From Marinomonas rhizomae (GTDB taxonomy: Bacteria; Pseudomonadota; Gammaproteobacteria; Pseudomonadales; Marinomonadaceae), in contig NZ_CP073343.1 of NCBI RefSeq assembly GCF_024397855.1, positions 868,001 to 932,000 of the forward strand: a stretch of DNA of 64,000 nt, given 5' to 3'. This document shows positions 44,444-53,577 of this stretch, in pieces. The position numbers were made by a program, and so were the translations under genes. A model generated the notes under the pieces. It saw only the letters and a program-made list of their open reading frames with translations. It did not search any database and was not told where the DNA came from. The stretch's first letter is position 1, and the number at the start of each line of letters is the position of its first letter.

Positions 44444-45331
44444 ATGAAACTACGAGACTTTGGGTTGTTGTTTGCCTTGATGGCGTTATGGGGATTGAAC
44501 TTCAGTGTGATCAAGCTGGGTGTGAACAGTGTTCATCCTTTAGTGCTTACCGCGTTGCGTTTTAGCTTTGCGGTGTTTCCTTTGATCTTTTTTGTTAAGA
44601 AACCGGACGTGCCATGGCGTTATTTGATCGCTTACGGTTTGTCTTTTGGTGTCGGCGTGTGGGGGTTAACAACGTTATCGATTGGCGCGGGTGTCTCGGC
44701 GGGCATGGCGTCTTTGTTATTGGATATGAGTATTGTCAGTAGCTTGCTGGTGGGTTGGTTATGTTTAAACGAAACCATTACTCGTAACAAATTACTCGGC
44801 GCTGGATTGGCGCTAATTGGCTTAGCTTTGATTATGCAGGCTGAAGGCGGTTCGGTGACTGGCAAAGGCTTGGTACTGGTATTAATGGCCTCTGTATTTT
44901 GGAGTATTAATGGCTTGATTGTAAAACGCGCGAATACCAAAGCGATTTTTGCTTTTAATATCTGGGGAATGCTGTTTGCACCTTTGCCTTTGTTGTTACT
45001 AGCGGTTATGTTTGAAGGGACAAAAGTTGTTACAGCGTTGCCTAGTCAATTTACTCAATGGACGTTATTTTCGGTTCTTTTTCAAGCTTATCCGACGACA
45101 TTATTGGGTTACTGGTTTTGGAATAAGATGATCATGAAATACTCAGTTTCGAGTGTTGCTCCAATGACCTTGTTGGTGCCTGTGTTTGGTATTTTAGGCG
45201 GTTATTGGTTCTACAATGAACCAATTGAAATGAATCAGATAATCGCAGCAATCTTGATTTTGCTGGGGTTATTTTTCGGGCAAATGGCAGTGCCAAAATT
45301 GAGTTTCTTTAAGAGAGTGAGAGAGGTTTAG
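44444..45331 (+). CDS. EamA/DMT-family exporter
   Basis: A 295-residue protein with ten predicted membrane helices in two EamA halves (LLFALMALWGLNFSVIKLG at the start; FGILGGYWFYNEPIEMNQIIAAILILLGLF near the end). Related proteins export cysteine pathway metabolites or other amino acid derivatives. AGGAACGA precedes the ATG. The LysE gene starts two bases after its stop, so the two exporters are cotranscribed. Confidence 0.92.
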   Translation: MKLRDFGLLFALMALWGLNFSVIKLGVNSVHPLVLTALRFSFAVFPLIFFVKKPDVPWRYLIAYGLSFGVGVWGLTTLSIGAGVSAGMASLLLDMSIVSSLLVGWLCLNETITRNKLLGAGLALIGLALIMQAEGGSVTGKGLVLVLMASVFWSINGLIVKRANTKAIFAFNIWGMLFAPLPLLLLAVMFEGTKVVTALPSQFTQWTLFSVLFQAYPTTLLGYWFWNKMIMKYSVSSVAPMTLLVPVFGILGGYWFYNEPIEMNQIIAAILILLGLFFGQMAVPKLSFFKRVREV

Positions 45332-45333
45332 CG

Positions 45334-45975
45334 ATGCAAGAAATCCACTATGTCTTGATATTAATTGGTGCTTTTGTTGTTATGGCAAGCCCTGGGCCTG
45401 CGACCTTAGCTATTGCATCGACGTCAATGAATCAGGGGCGCGTGCAAGGTTTGGCGTTGGCATCTGGAATATCAACAGGTTCACTATTTTGGTCTTGTTC
45501 GGCGGCCTTTGGTTTAGGCGCTGTGCTGTATGCGAATGTCTGGCTATTCGAAAGCTTACGTTATGTTGGTGCGGCATATTTATTATTTTTGGCTTACAAA
45601 TCTTGTCGTTCAGCGATGGCTAACAAATCGGATGCGAGCAAAATGTTGGCTACGTCAGAGACTCAACAAACATCTTTACGCTCAGCTTATCTTCGTGGTT
45701 TGGCTATCCATTTAACCAATCCTAAAGCGATTTTGTTTATAGGATCGTTATTTGCCATGGGGATGCCGAGTTCGGTTTCTACACAAGGTTTGTTGTCTGT
45801 GATTGCCTTATTAACGATTCAAAGCGCCTGCATAAATTTGGGCTACGCTGTGTTGTTTTCCAACACACGGATTCGCCAAGGCTATTTCAAAATGAAACGC
45901 GGCTTTGATGCTGCCTTCGCGCTGATGTTTGGCGCAGCAGGTGTTAAAATACTGTTGAGTAAATTGGCTCCCTAG
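45334..45975 (+). CDS. LysE/RhtB-family amino acid exporter
   Basis: A 213-residue LysE-type exporter with about six helices and the family opening VMASPGPATLAIASTSMNQGRVQGLALASGISTGS. It is expected to expel an amino acid or derivative across the inner membrane. It pairs with the upstream EamA gene and ends five bases from the convergent LysR gene. Confidence 0.93.
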   Translation: MQEIHYVLILIGAFVVMASPGPATLAIASTSMNQGRVQGLALASGISTGSLFWSCSAAFGLGAVLYANVWLFESLRYVGAAYLLFLAYKSCRSAMANKSDASKMLATSETQQTSLRSAYLRGLAIHLTNPKAILFIGSLFAMGMPSSVSTQGLLSVIALLTIQSACINLGYAVLFSNTRIRQGYFKMKRGFDAAFALMFGAAGVKILLSKLAP

Positions 45976-45979
45976 GTTT

Positions 45980-46813
45980 TTATGATTGATCTAATACCGT
46001 GCTGATGCGCTGGATTAATCTTCTTACCTCTGGCAAATAGCGGTCTTCGTGATGGGTCACCAACCATTGGTCGTGGCCTAATTCCTCAATAATATTTCCT
46101 ACGCGCTGTAATTGTGGCTGGGCGTCACCAATAAACGTCGGAAGCAGCGCGATGCCTTTGTTTTCAAGCGCTAAATCAAGACTGTTCCTTGGACTGTTTA
46201 CTTCGCAAGCAATATCATTGCTACTGATATTGTTGTGAACCCAACGCGCTGACGGTGTATCAGCCATTACCTTTATATAAAAGTCTGGCGCACTTTTTGT
46301 TGCATAAGGCGCGAACTCAACTCGAGCTAATTTGCGGCACACCAGAGAGTCTTCTTTTGGTCGTTGATTGCGAATCCCTATCACTATCTCGCGGTGCGAT
46401 ATGTCGAGTACTTTTTCGGCAGAAACAAAACGTAGCAGTATGTCTGGCGGTGACCCCACGAGCATGTCTAAATTCTTAATTAACGAAAGTGTCGTCCAAG
46501 TACCCGCAGATATTTTAACCAAGGGGCGAGCGCTTTGATTGGCTGGCGTTGTTTGGCGGTGAATCTGATGCTCAACCAAAGTTAGCTCGTCTAATAAAGC
46601 TTTGCCTTCTGGTGTTAATTCATAGCCACGATCATGTCTAATGAACAATTCACGTTCCATGCTTCGCTCTAGCTCATACATTCTTCTGCCCAATGTTGCT
46701 GGGCTCCGCTGAGTCGATTTCGCCGCAGCAGTCAGGCCACCTTCACGTGCCACAGCAAGGAAGAGTTTCAGGTCATTCCAATCGAGACTCTTTTTATTTA
46801 CCTTTTCATTCAT
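45980..46813 (-). CDS. LysR-family transcriptional regulator
   Basis: A 277-residue LysR regulator with N-terminal helix-turn-helix (LKLFLAVAREGGLTAAAKSTQRSPATLGRRMYELER) and a shortened effector domain. It is about 20 residues below the usual length. It is divergent from the 70-residue small gene. No ligand can be inferred. Confidence 0.92.
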   Translation of the reverse strand: MNEKVNKKSLDWNDLKLFLAVAREGGLTAAAKSTQRSPATLGRRMYELERSMERELFIRHDRGYELTPEGKALLDELTLVEHQIHRQTTPANQSARPLVKISAGTWTTLSLIKNLDMLVGSPPDILLRFVSAEKVLDISHREIVIGIRNQRPKEDSLVCRKLARVEFAPYATKSAPDFYIKVMADTPSARWVHNNISSNDIACEVNSPRNSLDLALENKGIALLPTFIGDAQPQLQRVGNIIEELGHDQWLVTHHEDRYLPEVRRLIQRISTVLDQS

Positions 46814-46916
46814 GAAAAGTCCTTTTCTTTCTGTTTTGTTGATGAAAAGAAAATATCTCGTACCCTATGAAGTCGTCAATAGTTATTGAGTTATATGTCT
46901 GATTAGGGGAGCGAAG

Positions 46917-47129
46917 ATGGACGATGATATTTATCAAAAACAGAAAGAGACCAAGTACCACGGCATTGCTAATGTGCCGTTTCCTCACGCTTCACTGTCA
47001 CTAAAGCAGAGAGAGGAGCAAGCTTATTATGAAGCCAATAGCGGTGGTGATGGCCGGTTAATTTTATGTCTAGCGAAGAGTTATAAAGCCGCCTTAAAGA
47101 TGGCAACTAATGTATTGAAGGGGAAATAA
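46917..47129 (+). CDS. Small conserved-looking protein of unknown function
   Basis: A 70-residue soluble protein, not recognised. It is basic in its C-terminal third (LAKSYKAALKMATNVLKGK) and acidic at the start. A good site (GGGGAG, six bases from the ATG) and placement between LysR and epmA support it as a real gene. No function is proposed. Confidence 0.65.
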   Translation: MDDDIYQKQKETKYHGIANVPFPHASLSLKQREEQAYYEANSGGDGRLILCLAKSYKAALKMATNVLKGK

Positions 47130-47186
47130 GCCCATTTTTCACGCTGTATTTGCTATCATGCACTTTATTTTTCAGAGTGCTTTTCT

Positions 47187-48164
47187 ATGTACGATGCTTC
47201 TTTGTGGCAACCCAGTGCTGATCTTTCTATTTTGCAAAAGCGCGCACAGTTACTGAAAGCCACTCGTGCTTTTTTTGATGCCCGTGAAGTGATGGAGGTG
47301 GACACACAGTGTCTGTCTCTGGGTAGTATTACAGATCCACATATTGAAGTATTAACCAGTCAGACGCGTTCTCAAGCTGAAGACCTGACGTATTACCTTC
47401 AAACCTCGCCAGAGTTCGCTATGAAGCGTTTATTGTGTGCTGGTTCTGGTTCTATTTATCAGTTGGGGAAAGTATTCCGCGCTGAGGAAATCGGCCGTCG
47501 TCATAGTATCGAATTTACTATGTTGGAATGGTATCGAGTGGGTTTTGATCATTGGCAATTGATGGATGAGATTCAACAGTTGCTGTCGGTATTGTTAAAT
47601 GACGAGACTTTGACGTGTGAGCGGCTGAGTTATCAAATAGCGTTTTTGCGCCACACCGAGCTTGACCCTTTCACCGCTACATTGCTTGAGTTACAACAAT
47701 GTGCCCATGAGCACACAGAATATGGTTTGCAGGAAGAGGATAGAGACACTTTACTGGAGTTGCTTTTTTCTAGCGTCGTAGAGCCTGCCATTGGTAAATC
47801 TGTCCCTTACTTTATTCATAGTTATCCCGCCTCGCAAGCGGCACTTGCCAAGACTCATTTTGATGAAAAAGGTCAATTAGTCGCTGCGCGTTTTGAATTG
47901 TATTGGCAAGGCATGGAACTGGCCAATGGCTACCATGAATTGACGGACGCCAAGGAGCAGGCGAGACGTTTTGCCGAAGACAAAGAAACACGTGTACAAA
48001 TGCGTTTAGCTGATCGTCAGTTTGATGAGCGACTCATTACGGCCTTAGAACACGGCTTGCCAGATTGCGCTGGTGTGGCGTTAGGAGTGGATCGTTTGTT
48101 GATGTTACTGTGTCATAAATCTCATATCGAAGAGGTGTTGCCATTTGCTCATTCTAGAGCGTAA
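47187..48164 (+). CDS. epmA: EF-P lysine ligase EpmA
   Basis: A 325-residue class II lysyl-tRNA-synthetase-like protein lacking the tRNA-anticodon domain, the hallmark of EpmA (GenX/PoxA/YjeA). It activates (R)-beta-lysine and attaches it to K34 of EF-P. Class II motifs are visible: FRAEEIGRRHSIEFTMLEWYR (motif 2) and GVALGVDRLLMLL (motif 3). It acts with EpmB, encoded about 9 kb upstream. Confidence 0.96.
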   Translation: MYDASLWQPSADLSILQKRAQLLKATRAFFDAREVMEVDTQCLSLGSITDPHIEVLTSQTRSQAEDLTYYLQTSPEFAMKRLLCAGSGSIYQLGKVFRAEEIGRRHSIEFTMLEWYRVGFDHWQLMDEIQQLLSVLLNDETLTCERLSYQIAFLRHTELDPFTATLLELQQCAHEHTEYGLQEEDRDTLLELLFSSVVEPAIGKSVPYFIHSYPASQAALAKTHFDEKGQLVAARFELYWQGMELANGYHELTDAKEQARRFAEDKETRVQMRLADRQFDERLITALEHGLPDCAGVALGVDRLLMLLCHKSHIEEVLPFAHSRA

Positions 48165-48250
48165 GCCTTGTTGTCTAAGGTGACATTTTGTCCTCTTTCG
48201 CTGAAATAAATGTGGCGATAAAAACAATAAAATATTTTTAGGTGAGAGCA

Positions 48251-50542
48251 TTGAAAGGAAAGTTCGGTTTTAACATGCGGTGGTTTTTTTCATCGAAGCA
48301 ATTATTTTGGCTTTATTTAATGGCCTTTTTAGTGGTGATTTTGCTGATTTGGAAAGGGGGGGAAGCGCTAAAAAACCAGCAAATTAAAACTCTGCGCATC
48401 GATTCTTTTGAGCAGTTAAATCAGCTTGCTAGCGTATTAGAAAGCGCCATTGCGAAGTACCAACACATGCCAACATTATTGGCATCGAATGACCGAGTGA
48501 AAAAAGCCCTGCGGGATGGCTTTGAATCGGACATTAATCAGCTCAATCGTGAGCTTGAACAGATTAACCGCATTACTGAAGCCTCAGACAGTTACATACT
48601 GGATACTAATGGTCTAACCATTGCCGCATCAAACTATCGAGAATCAGCGAGCTTCGTTGGTCGTAACTTTGCATTTCGCCCTTACTTCAAAGATGCCATT
48701 CAAGGCAAACCTGGGCGCTATTATGCGCTGGGTACAACATCAAATCGGCGTGGTTATTACTTTTCGTATCCTGTCTATGAAGGCGATTCGATTATTGGCA
48801 TTGCTGTTGTTAAAGTGGATTTGACTCAATTCGAAAAACGCTTTGCCAATCAGCATTATGAATTTCTACTACTTGACCCTGATGGTATTGTTTTTAGTAG
48901 CTCGCGACCTAACTGGTTGTACCGGGTGTTGGGCGAGTTGTCACATACTGAGTTACAACGTATTGCTGATTCCCAGCGTTATTACGGTAAATCTATTGAG
49001 AAACTGGCGATTGTTTATCAAAAGCGCTTTGATGAAAAATCACAAATTGTCGATGTGTTAGAAAATACTGTTATTGATGGTAAAGAAGAATTGCAGCGCC
49101 TGTCATTTTTGAGAATGAGTCGCCCGATTCGTCTATTAGGTTTTCAAATATCGATTCTTGCGCCGTTAAAGATCATCAATGAAGAAATCTCGTTATGGCG
49201 CACCATTTTTGCCGGTGGAGTGACCATTACGGCTTTGTTATTAGGTTTGGCTATGTTGCGTCGACGTATGTTGCGAGAACGTTCTGATGCCAATGAAATG
49301 ACGCGCCACAACCAAGCCTACATTCGGGAGGTGATTCAAAATACGCAAGCTGGCTTAGTGACGTTGGACGAACACCACAAAATAGAATCTTTTAACCCCG
49401 CGGTTGAGAAGCTGCTTGGTCAACCATTATCCCCTTTAGTGGGGCAGCCACTCGGAGTGTTATTTCAACCTGATGAGGAAGGTGTTTCCGATTTATCGGC
49501 TAACGATAACTTTTTAGAAGCAACTAATGATTTAGGCATTGAAGTTCTGACTCGAGAAGGGCGTTTGTGTTATGCCGATCAAACGGTCCCAGTGGAAATG
49601 ACCCTTTGTAAGATGCAGCTTCCCAATCGTTTGAGTTATTTGGTGACCTTTCATGACATGACGGAACGCAAACGCTATGAACAAGATATTACCCAAGCAC
49701 GTATCGAGCTTGAAGAGCGAGTCAAAGAGAGAACCTTTGAATTAGAAGGCGCCAATACTCGATTGCGTCATGAAATAGAAGAGCACAAGGGAACGCAACG
49801 GGAGTTGATTCAAACCGCGAAGTTGGCGGTATTAGGGCAATTAAGTGCAGGGTTAAATCATGAATTGAACCAGCCACTGACCGCCATTCGTGCTTTTGCG
49901 GGTAATGGCTTGAAGTTTTTGGATCGTGGTCAATATGAACAGGCCCATACCAACTTACAGCATATTAGCCAGCTAGGTCATCACATGGGCGACATTATTG
50001 CTCGCTTTAAAGTGTTTGCTCGAAAAGGGGATGTACAGTATGGACCAATTGCCGTGCAAACCGCGATTATGGGCGCGCTAAAAATTATGAGCCCACGTTA
50101 TAAAGAAGTGGGAATAGAGCTCGTGGTGACCGAAGACCAAGGCTTCATCGTAAACGGCGATATGGTGTTTTTGGAGCAAGTTCTGGTGAATTTATTGGCT
50201 AACGCTGCAGATGCTATTTTAGAGGCGCCAGACCATCATCGGCGAGTTTGTATCGAGCAAACCTCGACGGACAACCAGGTGGTTATTTGTGTCCAAGATT
50301 CAGGAAACGGACTGAGTGATGACGCCATTCGACATCTTTTCGAACCATTTTTCACGTCCAAATCATCAGGCTTAGGATTAGGATTAGGTTTGTCGATTAG
50401 CCAGCGTATTGTCGAGGCCATGGGTGGGCAAATTAGCGCGCAAAATCGAGACTCTGGCGGTGCTGAGTTTTGTGTTAGGCTACCTCGTTACAACCAGCAA
50501 TCATCTCAATCTCCTTCTAAAGATCCTCAAGAGGAAAGCTAA
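48251..50542 (+). CDS. dctB: C4-dicarboxylate sensor kinase DctB
   Basis: About 763 aa. Membrane segment near the N-terminus, periplasmic double Cache-type sensor (RNFAFRPYFKDAIQGKPGRYYALGTTSNRRGYYFSYPV), second membrane segment, PAS domain, coiled coil, then the kinase core with phospho-accepting histidine in SAGLNHELNQPLTAIRAFAGN and ATP-site boxes NLLANAADA, DSGNG and GLGLGLSI. It senses C4-dicarboxylates and phosphorylates DctD. The start is uncertain: AGGTGAG favours TTG 48251; GTG 48242 and ATG 48275 are alternatives. Its stop overlaps the dctD start (TAATG). Confidence 0.95.
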   Translation: MKGKFGFNMRWFFSSKQLFWLYLMAFLVVILLIWKGGEALKNQQIKTLRIDSFEQLNQLASVLESAIAKYQHMPTLLASNDRVKKALRDGFESDINQLNRELEQINRITEASDSYILDTNGLTIAASNYRESASFVGRNFAFRPYFKDAIQGKPGRYYALGTTSNRRGYYFSYPVYEGDSIIGIAVVKVDLTQFEKRFANQHYEFLLLDPDGIVFSSSRPNWLYRVLGELSHTELQRIADSQRYYGKSIEKLAIVYQKRFDEKSQIVDVLENTVIDGKEELQRLSFLRMSRPIRLLGFQISILAPLKIINEEISLWRTIFAGGVTITALLLGLAMLRRRMLRERSDANEMTRHNQAYIREVIQNTQAGLVTLDEHHKIESFNPAVEKLLGQPLSPLVGQPLGVLFQPDEEGVSDLSANDNFLEATNDLGIEVLTREGRLCYADQTVPVEMTLCKMQLPNRLSYLVTFHDMTERKRYEQDITQARIELEERVKERTFELEGANTRLRHEIEEHKGTQRELIQTAKLAVLGQLSAGLNHELNQPLTAIRAFAGNGLKFLDRGQYEQAHTNLQHISQLGHHMGDIIARFKVFARKGDVQYGPIAVQTAIMGALKIMSPRYKEVGIELVVTEDQGFIVNGDMVFLEQVLVNLLANAADAILEAPDHHRRVCIEQTSTDNQVVICVQDSGNGLSDDAIRHLFEPFFTSKSSGLGLGLGLSISQRIVEAMGGQISAQNRDSGGAEFCVRLPRYNQQSSQSPSKDPQEES

Positions 50543-51900
50543 TGCCGGACAGCAAGCAAGTAATACTAATTGACGACGAACAAGCGGTTCGCATGGCGAT
50601 TTCTCAGACATTACAGCTTGAAGATTTTGATGTCGTTGAGTTTGCATCTGCGCAAGGCGTGATTGAACAACTGTCATTAGATTGGTCTGGTGTGATTGTC
50701 AGCGATATTAATTTGCCCGGTAAAAGCGGTTTAGAATTATTTGAAGATGTTAAAAAAATAGACGCGGAAATTCCTTTTATTCTGATCACTGGGCATGGTG
50801 ATATTAGCATGGCTGTGAGCGCCATTCGCGATGGCGCCTATGACTTTATAGAGAAGCCATTTTCGAATGAAGATTTTCTAGAAGTGGTACGTCGTGCCTC
50901 AGAAAAGCGACAGCTTACTTTAGAGAACCGTAATTTACGTTTGGAATTGGCGGCGCAAAATGCCCCTGGACCACGGATTATCGGTAATACGCCTGGCATC
51001 CATCGTCTGCGTCAGGCACTGTTGCATGTGGCTGACACTGGTGCGGATATTCTTATCCAAGGGGAAACGGGTACGGGCAAAGAGTTGGTAGCGCGTTATA
51101 TTCATGAACACAGCTCTCGCCGAGGCCATGCTTTTGTGGCAATTAACTGCGGCGCTGTACCAGATTCTATAATGGAGTCTGAATTATTTGGTCATGAAAA
51201 AGGCGCGTTTACGGATGCCAAGACGCAACGTATTGGTAAGCTGGAACACGCTAACGGCGGCACGCTTTTTTTAGATGAAATTGAAAGCATGCCGATGTCG
51301 ATGCAAATCCGCTTGCTGCGAGTGTTAGAAGAACGTCGCCTAGAGCGTTTAGGCTCTAATACGGCGATAGATTTAGATTTGCGTATTTTGGCCGCGACCA
51401 AGGTTGATCTCAAACAGCTCAGCGAAGGCGGTACTTTCCGCGAAGATTTGTATTACCGACTTAACGTGGTGCGTGTGGATATTCCGCCATTGCGTGAGCG
51501 AAAAGATGACATTTCCCTATTGTGGCAACACTTTTGTTTGGTGGCGATTGCCCAGTACAAACGTGAGTCAGAGGCACTTTCAGCAGCAAGAATGCACAGC
51601 TTGCTGAGCTACGATTGGCCAGGGAACGTGCGAGAGCTGCGTAACCTTGCCGAGCGCTATGTACTGATGGGCGAAGCCGGCTCGTTTGAGTTCGATCAGA
51701 TTATTATCAATGAAAATAACCCTGGCGTGATGACGCTCCCAGAGCAGCTGGAACGATTTGAAAAAACCTTGTTAGAGCAAGAATTGTTACGCCAAAAGGG
51801 TTCCATCAAAGGGACGATGGATGCACTTGGTTTACCGCGCAAAACGCTTTACGACAAGATGCGTAAGTACGATCTTGATAAAGATATTTATAAGCAATAA
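50542..51900 (+). CDS. dctD: Sigma54-dependent response regulator DctD
   Basis: A 452-residue NtrC-type activator: receiver (phospho-aspartate D55 in VSDINLPG), AAA+ domain (Walker A GETGTGK at 174-180) and C-terminal Fis-type helix-turn-helix (GTMDALGLPRKTLYDKMRKYDL). The sigma54-contacting loop reads GAFTDA (221-226) rather than GAFTGA. It is expected to activate dicarboxylate uptake genes, most likely the dctPQM operon some 5 kb away. One base of overlap with dctB. Confidence 0.95.
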   Translation: MPDSKQVILIDDEQAVRMAISQTLQLEDFDVVEFASAQGVIEQLSLDWSGVIVSDINLPGKSGLELFEDVKKIDAEIPFILITGHGDISMAVSAIRDGAYDFIEKPFSNEDFLEVVRRASEKRQLTLENRNLRLELAAQNAPGPRIIGNTPGIHRLRQALLHVADTGADILIQGETGTGKELVARYIHEHSSRRGHAFVAINCGAVPDSIMESELFGHEKGAFTDAKTQRIGKLEHANGGTLFLDEIESMPMSMQIRLLRVLEERRLERLGSNTAIDLDLRILAATKVDLKQLSEGGTFREDLYYRLNVVRVDIPPLRERKDDISLLWQHFCLVAIAQYKRESEALSAARMHSLLSYDWPGNVRELRNLAERYVLMGEAGSFEFDQIIINENNPGVMTLPEQLERFEKTLLEQELLRQKGSIKGTMDALGLPRKTLYDKMRKYDLDKDIYKQ

Positions 51901-51996
51901 TTTTCTGTATCACGAATAAGAATAGGGTGGCTGAGATTTCAGACGCCCATTTTGCTATCCTGCCGCCTTTATTACATGTGATTTCCTGTCGACTAT

Positions 51997-52761
51997 ATGA
52001 ATTTAACTGCATTGCTTTTTGATCAAGTGTCTCCGCACTTATTTATCCTTCTTGTTATTGTGTCTGGATTAACGTCTTTTTTTACTGCCAGTTTTGGCGC
52101 GGGTGGTGGCGTTATGTTGCTTGGCGTGATGGCGCAGGTGTTACCGCCACAGCTTATTATTCCACTGCATGGCGTGGCACAGCTTGGGTCTAACGCTGGT
52201 CGAGCGGCGATGAGTTGGCGTCATATTGACTGGAAACTAATAGGTACGTTTGCTCCTGGCGCCTTGTTGGGGGCTTTTATTGGCAGTTTTGTCTTGGTTT
52301 CGCTACCGCCTGCTATTATGTATTTAACCATTGCGTTATTTATCTTGTATTTATGTTGGGGGCCAAAACTACCTAAAATGGTGCTTGGTCCTTGGGGAAC
52401 TGCCATTGCAGGCGGCGTAACGACCTTTATTACTTTGTTTGCTGGTGCTACAGGGCCCTTGGTAGCGGCTTTTATCAAGCAGATTCATGCTGATCGTTTT
52501 CGAACCGTAGCGACCTTCGCGACGGCGATGTCGTTACAGCATGTGTTGAAAATTACAGTTTTTGAAGTTGCTGGATTTCCGCTAGTTGATTGGTTGCCTT
52601 TATTGTTTTGTATGGTTATTAGCGGTGCAATAGGTACTTGGGTTGGGCTTAAAGTGCTAAAGCGTATGCCTGATCGTCACTTTCATCGAATTTTTAATAT
52701 AGTGTTGACCGCAATGGCGTTAAGGTTAATTTGGCAGTCTATGGTTTTGCTTACTGCGTGA
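51997..52761 (+). CDS. TSUP-family (TauE/SafE) membrane permease
   Basis: A 254-residue TSUP transporter with about seven to eight helices and the family glycine-rich start TASFGAGGGVMLLGVMAQVLPPQLIIPLHGVAQLGSNAGRA. The family exports or imports small sulfur-containing or organic anions. There is no neighbour that gives a substrate. Confidence 0.92.
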   Translation: MNLTALLFDQVSPHLFILLVIVSGLTSFFTASFGAGGGVMLLGVMAQVLPPQLIIPLHGVAQLGSNAGRAAMSWRHIDWKLIGTFAPGALLGAFIGSFVLVSLPPAIMYLTIALFILYLCWGPKLPKMVLGPWGTAIAGGVTTFITLFAGATGPLVAAFIKQIHADRFRTVATFATAMSLQHVLKITVFEVAGFPLVDWLPLLFCMVISGAIGTWVGLKVLKRMPDRHFHRIFNIVLTAMALRLIWQSMVLLTA

Positions 52762-52791
52762 TCGGAATACTCTTTGCTGAGGAGGATAAGT

Positions 52792-53544
52792 ATGAGAGGT
52801 CGGCTCCAAAAACTTGGACGGACGAGATTGGTTTGTGTCATTACTATTTTGGCTATAATTTTAGCGTCTGCTGGTAATCTTCTTATTTCAGTACTTTTTA
52901 ATTTCCAAACCTCATTTTTTGAGGATGTTTTTCGAGCATCAATTATCCCTATTTTTCTTGCTCCTCTTCTTTCTTGGCATCTGGTTGGTATGTTTTATCA
53001 AATGGATATTTTGGAAAAAGAGATGAGTCGATTAGCCAAGGTGGACGATTTAACGTCTGTTTGTAATCGCAGATTTTTTTATAAACAAATAGAGGATTGG
53101 CTTGGAGCTAAGTTAAATATTGACACTAAGTATGCTTTTTTTGTGATCGACTTAGATGTCTTTAAAGGTATTAATGATCGATACGGCCATCTTTGCGGTG
53201 ATAAGGTTTTACAGAAATTTGGTTGCATTCTCCGGGAACAGGCTCCAGTCTCAAGTGTTGTTGGCCGTCTTGGTGGTGAAGAGTTTGCGATATTTGTGCC
53301 TAACATGGATGCCGAGTCTGCTGAGACGTTGGCAAAAAATATTTGTCAGCGTACAAGAGATATTGTAGTGAAGCATAACAACATCTCTGTCTCTTTTAGT
53401 GTGAGTATTGGGTTTTCCATTAATATCAATTACCACAAAAGCACTATTGAAAATGCTTTTAAATATGCAGATCTCGCCCTGTATGAAGCTAAAGAATCAG
53501 GGCGAGACTGCTATCGTCTGTCTATTGCGGAAGAAAATAGCTAG
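52792..53544 (+). CDS. Membrane diguanylate cyclase 3
   Basis: About 250 aa with two N-terminal membrane segments (about 15-40 and 47-70) and a GGDEF domain (DLDVFKGINDRYGHLCGD, GGEEF). It lacks an RxxD inhibitory site. AGGAGG stands six bases before ATG 52792, favouring this over the earlier TTG at 52774. It is read away from the convergent gamma-glutamyltransferase gene. Confidence 0.92.
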   Translation: MRGRLQKLGRTRLVCVITILAIILASAGNLLISVLFNFQTSFFEDVFRASIIPIFLAPLLSWHLVGMFYQMDILEKEMSRLAKVDDLTSVCNRRFFYKQIEDWLGAKLNIDTKYAFFVIDLDVFKGINDRYGHLCGDKVLQKFGCILREQAPVSSVVGRLGGEEFAIFVPNMDAESAETLAKNICQRTRDIVVKHNNISVSFSVSIGFSININYHKSTIENAFKYADLALYEAKESGRDCYRLSIAEENS

Positions 53545-53577
53545 GCCGGCTAATGCTCTTTCGTTTCCTATTCGTTG

